The notes below the pieces were generated by a model. That model worked only from the letters and a program-made list of their open reading frames with translations. It was not told the origin of the DNA and did no database searches. From the NCBI GenBank assembly GCA_965226545.1, contig OZ245364.1, positions 1,612,001-1,676,000 on the forward strand: a DNA stretch of 64,000 nucleotides, written 5' to 3'. The translations under genes were made by a program, and so were the position numbers. Source of the DNA: JAHRAW01 sp965226545. GTDB lineage: Bacteria > Pseudomonadota > Gammaproteobacteria > Arenicellales > Poriferihabitantaceae. Shown here piece by piece: positions 26,833-33,690 of the stretch; within the stretch, counting starts at the first letter, position 1; the number at the start of each line of letters is the position of its first letter.

Positions 26833-28046
26833 ACGCCGAGGCAATCGCGCAACGACTCCGCCAAGTTATCCAGCAACGCAAACCACGCGCCCTCGCCCGG
26901 CGGCAACTGCGCGCCAAGTGGGTCGAGTACGCCGATGCGCACATCGCCTTCGGCCGCCAACGCCTGCACCAACTTCGGCGAAAACTGCGGCTCGCGAAAC
27001 ACGCAACGCACCCCTTCGCCGCGCATCATCCGCAACACTTCACGCGCACGCTTCACGCCCGGCGGTCGATGCGCGCCCAACACAACCGCGCCCAATGAAT
27101 GCAAATTAAATTCGCGTTCAAAATACCGATAGGCGTCGTGATAAACCAGATACGGCGCATCGGCAATCGGCTCGATTTTGGCGCGCAAAGTTTTCTCGAA
27201 TGAACTAAGTTTCGCCAACAAACGTTTCTGATTGGCAAGATAGCGCGTCCGGTTTTGCGAATCCAACGCAATTAATTCACGCGCAATAATCCGCACCATC
27301 GCGCGCGCATTGTCGACCGACAACCAGATATGCGGGTCGATAACGGCGTGGTCGTGGTGGTCGTGTTCATGATGTTCGTCAGCGTCGGCGGTTTTGCTGT
27401 GACTGTCACTGTGGTCGTCGTGACCGTCATCGTCGTGACCATCGTGACCGTCGCCGTGGTCGTGTTCATCGGCATGGTCGTCAGCGTGACCGTCAGCATG
27501 GTCATCGTCATGCTCGTCATCGTGACCGTCACTGTGTTCATCCGCATGCTTATCATGGTCACTATGTTCACCATGTTCACCATGTTCATCGTTGTCAGCG
27601 ACATGGTCACCGTGACCATCACCCTCGCCTTCCAACCCGCGCAACAAAAAAATCTGCGGTTCATCCAACATCGTCACCACTCGCGCATGCGCACGGCGTG
27701 CGTCAATCGCTTTTGCCATTCGGCTTTCCAACGCTTCGCCGACCCAGATAATTAAATCGGCGCGCTGCAACATTTTCGCCTGCGACGGTTTAAGCGGCGC
27801 GCTGTGCGGCGATTGACCGGGCGCGATTAACAACTGCGGTGCGCCGACATCGTGCATCAACCCGGCGACCAAGGAATGCACCGGCGACACGGTCACCGCC
27901 ACTTGCGGCACATCGGCGCGAGATTGGTGAATGCCGCCGGTCAACAACAGCACTGCGATAAATGCATGGGCGACAAATGCAGGGACGGCGAATGCGCGGA
28001 CGATGTGTGCGCGCACTTTGGTGCGCAAGAGAGTTTGCGTTTTCAT
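26823..28046 (-). CDS. znuA: Zinc ABC transporter substrate-binding protein
   Basis: Periplasmic Zn2+ receptor of the ZnuABC importer. It has a signal peptide (hydrophobic segment ending near SRADVPQVAV) and the cluster A-I fold: VTVSPVHSLVAGLM, GQSPHSAPLKPSQAKML, DPHIWLSVDNA and VYHDAYRYFEREF supply zinc-ligand histidines. Between residues about 142 and 235 is an extreme His/Asp-rich loop (HGDH, DEHDDDHADGH repeats), which is typical in kind for ZnuA but unusually long. ATG 28046 is preferred to TTG 28058 because it opens the signal peptide directly. The gene is divergent from zur across a perfect palindrome at 28078-28099, so Zur control is expected. Confidence 0.93.
   Translation of the reverse strand: MKTQTLLRTKVRAHIVRAFAVPAFVAHAFIAVLLLTGGIHQSRADVPQVAVTVSPVHSLVAGLMHDVGAPQLLIAPGQSPHSAPLKPSQAKMLQRADLIIWVGEALESRMAKAIDARRAHARVVTMLDEPQIFLLRGLEGEGDGHGDHVADNDEHGEHGEHSDHDKHADEHSDGHDDEHDDDHADGHADDHADEHDHGDGHDGHDDDGHDDHSDSHSKTADADEHHEHDHHDHAVIDPHIWLSVDNARAMVRIIARELIALDSQNRTRYLANQKRLLAKLSSFEKTLRAKIEPIADAPYLVYHDAYRYFEREFNLHSLGAVVLGAHRPPGVKRAREVLRMMRGEGVRCVFREPQFSPKLVQALAAEGDVRIGVLDPLGAQLPPGEGAWFALLDNLAESLRDCLGVHH
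27350..27620 (-). repeat. Degenerate hexamer repeats encoding the His/Asp loop of ZnuA
   Basis: The plus strand reads as a degenerate array of GTGACCGTCA-like triplets and hexamers. On the coding strand these give CAT/CAC and GAT/GAC codons. This is the same style of short-period repetition seen in several spacers and genes of the window. Confidence 0.75.
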
Positions 28047-28077
28047 GGTATAATTCAAGGGCGAGTGATAATGTATT

Positions 28078-28099
28078 ATGTTATGTTATAACATAACAT
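28078..28099. promoter_or_regulatory. Zur-box candidate between znuA and zur
   Basis: A perfect 22-bp palindrome (ATGTTATG TTATAACATAACAT) centred between the divergent znuA and zur genes. It closely resembles the enterobacterial Zur operator, which has ATGTTATA / TATAACAT half sites. Its position 32 bp from the znuA start and 52 bp from the zur start suits repression of both directions when zinc is sufficient. Confidence 0.85.
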
Positions 28100-28150
28100 T
28101 TTGGTGAACGCAACTTTAATCAACCAATCTTAATCAACCACCCCAACCCC

Positions 28151-28618
28151 ATGCGCACAACCGACCCGGCCCGCCACAACCATCGGCAATGCATCAACGC
28201 GGCATTGACCGCGGCCGAACGCATCTGCCGACAAAAAGGCTTGCGCCTGACTTCATTGCGGCGGCGCGTGCTGGAATTAATCTGGCGCAATCACCGCCCG
28301 ACATCGGCGTATGACCTGCTCGGGCAACTGCGCCGCGAAAAAGCCAACGCCGCACCGCCGACCGTGTATCGCGCATTGGATTTTTTATTGGCGCACAACC
28401 TCGCGCATAAAATCCAATCGTTGAACGCCTATGTCGGCTGCACCCAACCGCATCATCGACACGGCGGACAATTTTTAATTTGCACGCAATGCAATCAAGT
28501 CGCCGAGATTGGCGATGCGGCGGTGCATCGTTTGATTGAAGCAACCGCATCGCGCGCCGGGTTGGAATCTGCAATGCAAACCGTCGAAATCAGCGGGCGT
28601 TGCCGCGCGTGTCGATGA
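28151..28618 (+). CDS. zur: Fur-family zinc uptake regulator
   Basis: A 155-residue Fur-family repressor. The N-terminal winged helix (RLTSLRRRVLELIWRNHRPTSAYDLLGQL...PPTVYRALDFLLAHNL) is followed by the dimer/metal domain. This has PHHRHGGQFLICTQC and GRCRAC at the end; the two CxxC motifs are the structural zinc site seen in Zur and Fur. Assignment to Zur rather than Fur or PerR rests on the location in the znu locus and on the palindrome upstream. The stop overlaps the znuC start (ATGA), so zur and znuC are translationally coupled. Confidence 0.92.
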   Translation: MRTTDPARHNHRQCINAALTAAERICRQKGLRLTSLRRRVLELIWRNHRPTSAYDLLGQLRREKANAAPPTVYRALDFLLAHNLAHKIQSLNAYVGCTQPHHRHGGQFLICTQCNQVAEIGDAAVHRLIEATASRAGLESAMQTVEISGRCRACR

Positions 28619-29376
28619 GCCGCGAACTGCTGCGCCTGCGCGGCGTGCATTTTGTGCGCAACGACCGATGCATCCTGCAGGACATCAGCCTCAGCGTACA
28701 GCCCGGCGAAATCGCCACCTTGATTGGCCCGAACGGCGCGGGCAAAAGCACGTTGGTGCAAATCGCGCTCGGGTTGTTGCGCCCGACGCGCGGCGAAGTG
28801 GTGCGGCGCGCCGAGTCGGTTGGCTATGTGCCGCAAGCCGCGGCGTTCGAACCAACCTTGCCGATTTGCGTTTCGCGATTTTTGCGTCTCGAACGCGGCG
28901 CGCGTCGGGCGCAACGCGACATCGATGCGATGCTCGACCAAACCGGCGTCGGCGGCTTGGCGGATGCATCGCTGCATTCGCTTTCCGGCGGCGAGATGCG
29001 GCGCGTGTTGTTGGCGCGCGCGTTGTTGCGCAATCCGCAATTGTTGGTGATGGATGAACCGAGCGCCGGGTTGGACATCAACGGGCAAGGCGAGTTTTAC
29101 CGCCTGATTGAATCGATTCGCGCGGCGCGCAATTGCGGCGTGCTGTTGGTCTCGCATGATTTATACATGGTCATGGCGGCGACCAACAAGGTCTATTGTT
29201 TAAATCGCCATCTGTGCTGCAGCGGACAACCCGATGCGGTGCGCCGCCATCCCGAATTCCTCGCGCTGTTCGGCACCCAAGCCGCGCGCGAATTGGCAGT
29301 GTATCGTCATCATCAAGACCGTCATCATGATGTGCATGGCGATATGCATAACGATATGCAATCCAAAGCGCAATAA
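28615..29376 (+). CDS. znuC: Zinc ABC transporter ATP-binding protein
   Basis: Cytoplasmic ATPase of the ZnuABC importer, 253 residues. It has Walker A GPNGAGKST, a Q-loop (YVPQ), the signature LSGGEMRRVLLARAL, Walker B LLVMDEPSAGLD and the switch His in LVSHDLYMVM. ATG 28615 overlaps the zur stop and is preferred to an upstream in-frame TTG. The C-terminus ends in a His-rich tail (HHQDRHHDVHGDMHNDM), a feature known in some ZnuC proteins and likely metal-binding. Confidence 0.93.
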   Translation: MSRELLRLRGVHFVRNDRCILQDISLSVQPGEIATLIGPNGAGKSTLVQIALGLLRPTRGEVVRRAESVGYVPQAAAFEPTLPICVSRFLRLERGARRAQRDIDAMLDQTGVGGLADASLHSLSGGEMRRVLLARALLRNPQLLVMDEPSAGLDINGQGEFYRLIESIRAARNCGVLLVSHDLYMVMAATNKVYCLNRHLCCSGQPDAVRRHPEFLALFGTQAARELAVYRHHQDRHHDVHGDMHNDMQSKAQ

Positions 29377-29558
29377 ATTCGCAACTCGTTAAGGCGCAAT
29401 ACAGTAACCAAAGTTAAGTCGAGTCACTTAATAAACAGAGTCATTTAAACAGTCGTCACTTAACAGTCAACCACTCATCAACTTAACAAGTCACTAAATT
29501 TAATTAAGTTTAATTAAGTTTACTTAAGTTCACAAGTTAACCACCCCGCCATTACCCC
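29377..29558. repeat. Repeat-like spacer between znuC and znuB
   Basis: An AT-rich, gene-free spacer made largely of AAGTNA-like hexamers (AGTCACTTAA, TTTAATTAAGTTTAATTAAG and related). It separates two genes that are usually adjacent or overlapping in a znuCB operon. No hairpin terminator is seen within it, so read-through is possible. Confidence 0.6.
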
Positions 29559-30368
29559 ATGGACAATTTCATTTTGTACGCACTACTCGGCGGCATCGGC
29601 GCGGCGTTGATTTGCGCGCCGTTGGGTTGTTTGGTGGTCTGGCGGCGGATGGCGTATTTTGGCGCGGCGATATCGCATGCCGCCCTGCTCGGCGCGGCGC
29701 TTGGGTTGTTGCTTGGCGTGTCGCTGCAATTGGCGGTGTTGGTCACTTCATTAATCGTCGCGCTGTTGCTCGGCGCATTGACGCAAAACGCGCGGCTCGG
29801 CGCCGACACTTTGCTCGGCATCGTCGCGCACGGCGCGTTGGCGTTGGGCTTGGTGTTGTTGGCGTGGTTGCCGGGCGTGCGCGTCGATTTGCTCGGCTAT
29901 TTATTCGGCGATTTACTGGCGATAAGCCGCGCCGATTTATGGTGGATATGGTGCGGCGGCGCGGCGATTGCGGCGATGTTGGCGCGCATTTGGCAACCGC
30001 TGTTGTCGCTGATAGCGCAACGCGAACTTGCATTGGTCGACGGCGTGCGCGAGTCGCGTCTGCAGTTGGCGTTTTTTTTACTGCTCAGTTTGGTCGTGGC
30101 GGTGTCGATGCAAGTGGTCGGCGTGTTGTTAATCGTCTCGCTGTTAATTATCCCGGCGGCAACCGCGCGTTATTTTGCCGGCTCACCGGAGATGATGGTT
30201 GCATTGGCGGCAATATTTGGCACACTTTCAGTCGCCGGCGGCATCGGTGCATCGTTGTTGTTGGATACGCCAACCGGTCCCTCGATTGTCGTCATCGCCG
30301 TGGCGTTGTTTGCCGCAGTCGCCGGCGGTGCAGGCACAATTGCTTTATTGCGCAGCGGACGGTTTTAA
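29559..30368 (+). CDS. znuB: Zinc ABC transporter permease
   Basis: Inner-membrane permease of ZnuABC, 269 residues with about eight hydrophobic segments, beginning MDNFILYALLGGIGAALICA. The family motifs GCLVVWRRMAYFGAAISHAALLG (coupling region) and LLIIPAATARY are present. It completes the importer with znuA and znuC. Length is normal for the family. Confidence 0.93.
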   Translation: MDNFILYALLGGIGAALICAPLGCLVVWRRMAYFGAAISHAALLGAALGLLLGVSLQLAVLVTSLIVALLLGALTQNARLGADTLLGIVAHGALALGLVLLAWLPGVRVDLLGYLFGDLLAISRADLWWIWCGGAAIAAMLARIWQPLLSLIAQRELALVDGVRESRLQLAFFLLLSLVVAVSMQVVGVLLIVSLLIIPAATARYFAGSPEMMVALAAIFGTLSVAGGIGASLLLDTPTGPSIVVIAVALFAAVAGGAGTIALLRSGRF

Positions 30369-30438
30369 TTGCCGAATGTTGTTTTTACAATAACGCGCGC
30401 TGCAATGATTGCCGCGATGCAATGATTGCCACAACCGC

Positions 30439-30903
30439 TTACCGCTTACCAGTCGAACCAAACCCGCCATCCCCGCGCGCACTGGTCGCAAACGAATCGA
30501 CCACGCAAAATTCCGCGCGCGCAATCGGCACAATCACCATCTGCGCAATGCGGTCGCCGGGCGCGATAACAAATTCCGCGCCGCGATTCCAGCACGACAC
30601 CATCACCTGCCCTTGATAATCCGAATCAATCAAGCCAACCAAGTTGCCCAACACAATGCCATGCCGATGCCCCAACCCGGAACGCGGCAACAACACCGCC
30701 GCATAATTAACATCGGCGATATGAATCGCAATGCCGGTCGGAATCAATTCGCACGCCCCGGCGCGCAAGGTCAACGGCGCATCGATGCACGCGCATAAAT
30801 CCAACCCAGCGGCGCCGGGCGTTGCATACTGCGGTGCGGCAAATTCATTGCCAATGCGCGAATCTAAAATGCGCAATTGGATTTTTAGTGGGTTGTTGTT
30901 CAT
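30439..30903 (-). CDS. dut: Deoxyuridine triphosphatase (dUTPase)
   Basis: Hydrolyses dUTP to dUMP and pyrophosphate, keeping uracil out of DNA and supplying dUMP for dTMP synthesis. The 154-residue trimeric-type dUTPase shows its motifs in order: PGAAGLDLCA (I), LLPRSGLGHRHGI (II), GLIDSDYQGQV (III), RIAQMVIVP (IV) and GDGGFGSTGK (V, the P-loop-like C-terminal lid). It lies downstream of coaBC on the same strand, as in enterobacteria. Confidence 0.95.
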   Translation of the reverse strand: MNNNPLKIQLRILDSRIGNEFAAPQYATPGAAGLDLCACIDAPLTLRAGACELIPTGIAIHIADVNYAAVLLPRSGLGHRHGIVLGNLVGLIDSDYQGQVMVSCWNRGAEFVIAPGDRIAQMVIVPIARAEFCVVDSFATSARGDGGFGSTGKR

Positions 30904-31091
30904 TGTATTAATTTGAACTCATGTGAGTTTAATGTGACGGGTGAAGTGACGATTTACAGTGACAAGTTAACGTGGCGATTGGAAGTGACAGTTAACAAAG
31001 TGACAGTTAATAGTGGCAATTAAAGCAACGAGTGAAGTAAAAATTAATCTCAACAATTAAAGTGACGATTAAAGTCACCGCATCAAACAAA
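30904..31091. repeat. Repeat-like spacer between coaBC and dut
   Basis: 188 bp made mostly of degenerate AAGTGAC / AGTTAAC / AATTAAAG units with no open frame, hairpin or recognisable promoter. In enterobacteria coaBC and dut nearly abut, so this spacer looks expanded. Confidence 0.6.
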
Positions 31092-32309
31092 TTACCCCGC
31101 ATCAATATGCGCACGCAACAATGGCGCAATGGTTTCGATAATGTTAATCGCCAATCGATATTTATCAGTTTTCGCCAACGCAATCTGCGCGCCGTCTCGA
31201 CACAACAACGTCGCCGCATTGTCATCGCCGCCGAACACTTCACCGTGCGCGCCGATGTAATTGGCGACAACGACATCGACGCCTTTGGCAGTTAATTTTT
31301 TCTGCGCATTGGCGATTAAATTTTCCTTATCGCTTTCAGCGGCAAAGCCAATACAAAACGGCGCATTACTTCGCGCCGCAACCGCCGCCAAAATATCCGG
31401 GTTGGGAATCAATTCCAATGTCAACGGTGCATCATTGCGTTTAATTTTTTGCGCCGCATAGTGCGCCGGACGATAATCGGCGACCGCGGCGACCGCAACA
31501 AACAATCGCGCATCATCGACGCAACCCTCGACCGCCGCCTGCATCTCGAGAGCCGATTGCACATCGATGCGCCGCACCGCGCACGGCGTCGGCAACTGCT
31601 TTGCTCCGCTGATTAAGGTCACGCGCGCGCCACAATCCGCAGCCGCTTCGGCGAAAGCAAAGCCCATCTTGCCCGAACTGCGATTGCCAAACCCGCGCAC
31701 CGGGTCGAGCGATTCCCAAGTTGGCCCGGCGGTAATCACCGTCGCTACGCCGTCCAATGCGCGCGGCAACGACTCGCCGGCCAATTGCTCGGCGATATCT
31801 TCCGGCTCGCACATCCGCCCTTCGCCGGTTTCGCCGCAGGCTTGCGCGCCGCTGCCCGGGGCGATGATGCGCACGCCGCGCGATTCGAGTGTCTGGATAT
31901 TCGCCTGCGTTGCCGGATGCATCCACATCTGAAGATTCATCGACGGGGCAACCGCCACTTCCGCTTCGGTCGCCAACACAATCGCGCCAAGTAAATCATC
32001 GGCGCGCCCGTGCGCCAATCGCGCCAAGCCATCTGCACTCGCCGGCGCAATAATTATCTGCTCGGCCCATCGCGCCAATTCGATATGCGTCATTGCATCG
32101 GCGTTGTCGTTGTCGCCGCCCCAATCGCCATGCACCGCATGCCCGCTAACCGCCTGCAGCGTCAATGGCGTAACGAATTCGCGCGCCGTGCGCGTCATCA
32201 CCACGCGCACTCGGCATCCGCGTTCGCTCAATCGGCGCACCAACATCGGGCTTTTATAGGCGGCGATGCCGCCGGTTACGCCGAGCAAAATTCGCTTGTT
32301 TTTATGCAT
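31092..32309 (-). CDS. coaBC: Bifunctional phosphopantothenoylcysteine decarboxylase / phosphopantothenate-cysteine ligase
   Basis: Catalyses two steps of coenzyme A synthesis: ligation of cysteine to 4'-phosphopantothenate (CoaB) and FMN-dependent decarboxylation (CoaC). The N-terminal half has GGIAAYK, the catalytic His in THIELARWA, PSMNLQMW (the PxMNxxMW motif, with Ser for the common Ala) and the substrate flap ACGETGEGRM. The C-terminal half has NRSSGKMGFAFA, LELIPNPDIL and the CoaB dimer motif region AESDKENLIANAQKKL. Length (405 residues) is normal. It is divergent from radC with a 68-bp gap. Confidence 0.95.
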   Translation of the reverse strand: MHKNKRILLGVTGGIAAYKSPMLVRRLSERGCRVRVVMTRTAREFVTPLTLQAVSGHAVHGDWGGDNDNADAMTHIELARWAEQIIIAPASADGLARLAHGRADDLLGAIVLATEAEVAVAPSMNLQMWMHPATQANIQTLESRGVRIIAPGSGAQACGETGEGRMCEPEDIAEQLAGESLPRALDGVATVITAGPTWESLDPVRGFGNRSSGKMGFAFAEAAADCGARVTLISGAKQLPTPCAVRRIDVQSALEMQAAVEGCVDDARLFVAVAAVADYRPAHYAAQKIKRNDAPLTLELIPNPDILAAVAARSNAPFCIGFAAESDKENLIANAQKKLTAKGVDVVVANYIGAHGEVFGGDDNAATLLCRDGAQIALAKTDKYRLAINIIETIAPLLRAHIDAG

Positions 32310-32377
32310 GGTCTTCGGGTAACATTGTCCTTAGGGTTAAGTGTAACCCATAGCCAAGGACTTTAAGGAGCATCATC

Positions 32378-33052
32378 ATGGCAATTACAAATTGGCCAAA
32401 CGACGAACGGCCGCGTGAAAAACTTTTGCGTTGCGGTGCCGGCGCCTTGTCGGACGCCGAATTGCTGGCGATATTTTTGCGCACCGGTGTGCGCGGAAAA
32501 TCGGCGGTCGATTTGGCGCGCGATTTACTGCGCAAATATGGCGGCTTGCGACAAATTCTTCTCGCCGAACGCGAAACGCTTGCAACCAACGTCGGCTTAG
32601 GCCCGGCAAAATGCGCGCAACTGCATGCCGCATTGGAAATCGGCAAACGCTATCTCGCGCAAAAGTTGGAGAAGGAAGGCCCGCTGGCGCAACCAACCGA
32701 CGCCGCCGATTATTTAATCCATCAATTGCGCGATCGTCCGCGCGAAGTGTTTGCGATTTTGTATTTGGATTCGCGCAATTATGTGTTGAGTTATGACGAA
32801 GTGTTTTTGGGTTCATTAAACAACACGCCAATACATCCGCGCGAAGTGGTGCGCGGCGCGATTCGATACAACGCCGCCGCCGTCATCCTCGCGCATAATC
32901 ATCCGTCCGGCGTCGCCGAACCGAGCAACGCCGATGCGATACTCACCGCGCGACTCAAAAACGCGCTCAAACTTATCGAAGTGCGTCTGCTGGATCATTT
33001 AGTTATCGGCGACAGCGATTATGTTTCGATGAATCAACGCGGCTTGTTTTAA
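32378..33052 (+). CDS. radC: RadC / JAB-domain DNA-repair-associated protein
   Basis: A 224-residue RadC homologue. The N-terminal helix-hairpin-helix-like region (PREKLLRCGAGALSDAELLA, TNVGLGPAKCAQLHAALE) is followed by the JAMM metal site AHNHPSGVAEPSNAD, complete with both His, Ser and Asp. The family's biochemical role is unsettled despite its historic name. AAGGAG precedes ATG 32378. The divergent radC-coaBC order with dut beyond is the classical gammaproteobacterial arrangement. Confidence 0.93.
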   Translation: MAITNWPNDERPREKLLRCGAGALSDAELLAIFLRTGVRGKSAVDLARDLLRKYGGLRQILLAERETLATNVGLGPAKCAQLHAALEIGKRYLAQKLEKEGPLAQPTDAADYLIHQLRDRPREVFAILYLDSRNYVLSYDEVFLGSLNNTPIHPREVVRGAIRYNAAAVILAHNHPSGVAEPSNADAILTARLKNALKLIEVRLLDHLVIGDSDYVSMNQRGLF

Positions 33053-33153
33053 TGTCGGCGCAACGACGGTGTGTTGACGGTTTGTTAACGACTTGTTGAA
33101 GAGTGTGACTCGGGCAGGTTGACGCGCGGCGATTTGTCGCCGACAATCGCAAA

Positions 33154-33690
33154 ATGAAATCACGCGAACGCAGACGCGGCGTCACGCTGGTGCACAGCGG
33201 CGACGGCAAGGGAAAATCCTCGAGCGGGTTTGGCGTGGTGTTTCGCGCGGCCGGCTGGGGCATGCGTATATGCGTCATTCAATACATCAAGGGCAAATGG
33301 AAAACCGGCGAACATCGCGCCGCGCAAAAATTCGACAACATCGAATGGCACGCCCTCGGCGACGGCTTCACCTGGGACACCAAAAACCCCGAACAAGACA
33401 TCGCCACCAGCCGCGAGATTTGGCAATTCAGCCGCGACAAAATTCTCTCCGAAGAATTTGATTTGGTGATGCTGGATGAAATTAATTATTGCTGCAGTTA
33501 CGGCTGGCTCGCCGGTGCAGACATCGCCGAATTCATCCGCACCGAAAAACCAAAATGGCTGCATCTAATCCTCACCGGCCGCAACGCCGCGGCCGAAGTT
33601 ATCGAGGTTGCCGACACCGTCACCGAAATGAAAAAAATCAAGCACGCGTTTGACGGCGGCATTAATGCGGTGCAGGGCATCGAGTTTTGA
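33154..33690 (+). CDS. cobO: Cob(I)yrinic acid a,c-diamide adenosyltransferase
   Basis: Transfers the adenosyl group from ATP to the corrin cobalt, giving adenosylcobalamin precursors (CobO/CobA/BtuR type). The 178-residue product has the P-loop GDGKGKSSSGFGVVFRAAG, IQYIKGKWKTGE, the acidic LVMLDEINYCCSYGWL and ILTGRNA...VTEMKKIKHAFDGGINAVQGIEF at the end. It stands alone; no other cobalamin gene is in the window, so salvage of imported corrinoids is likely. Its last 126 bp overlap the antisense 3' end of comEC. Confidence 0.93.
   Translation: MKSRERRRGVTLVHSGDGKGKSSSGFGVVFRAAGWGMRICVIQYIKGKWKTGEHRAAQKFDNIEWHALGDGFTWDTKNPEQDIATSREIWQFSRDKILSEEFDLVMLDEINYCCSYGWLAGADIAEFIRTEKPKWLHLILTGRNAAAEVIEVADTVTEMKKIKHAFDGGINAVQGIEF

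Noticed and set aside
27330..27755. Plus-strand Val/Thr-rich 'membrane protein' frame opposite znuA
   Set aside because: It is the complement of the His/Asp repeat of ZnuA; hydrophobicity comes from GTC/GTG triplets of the repeat.
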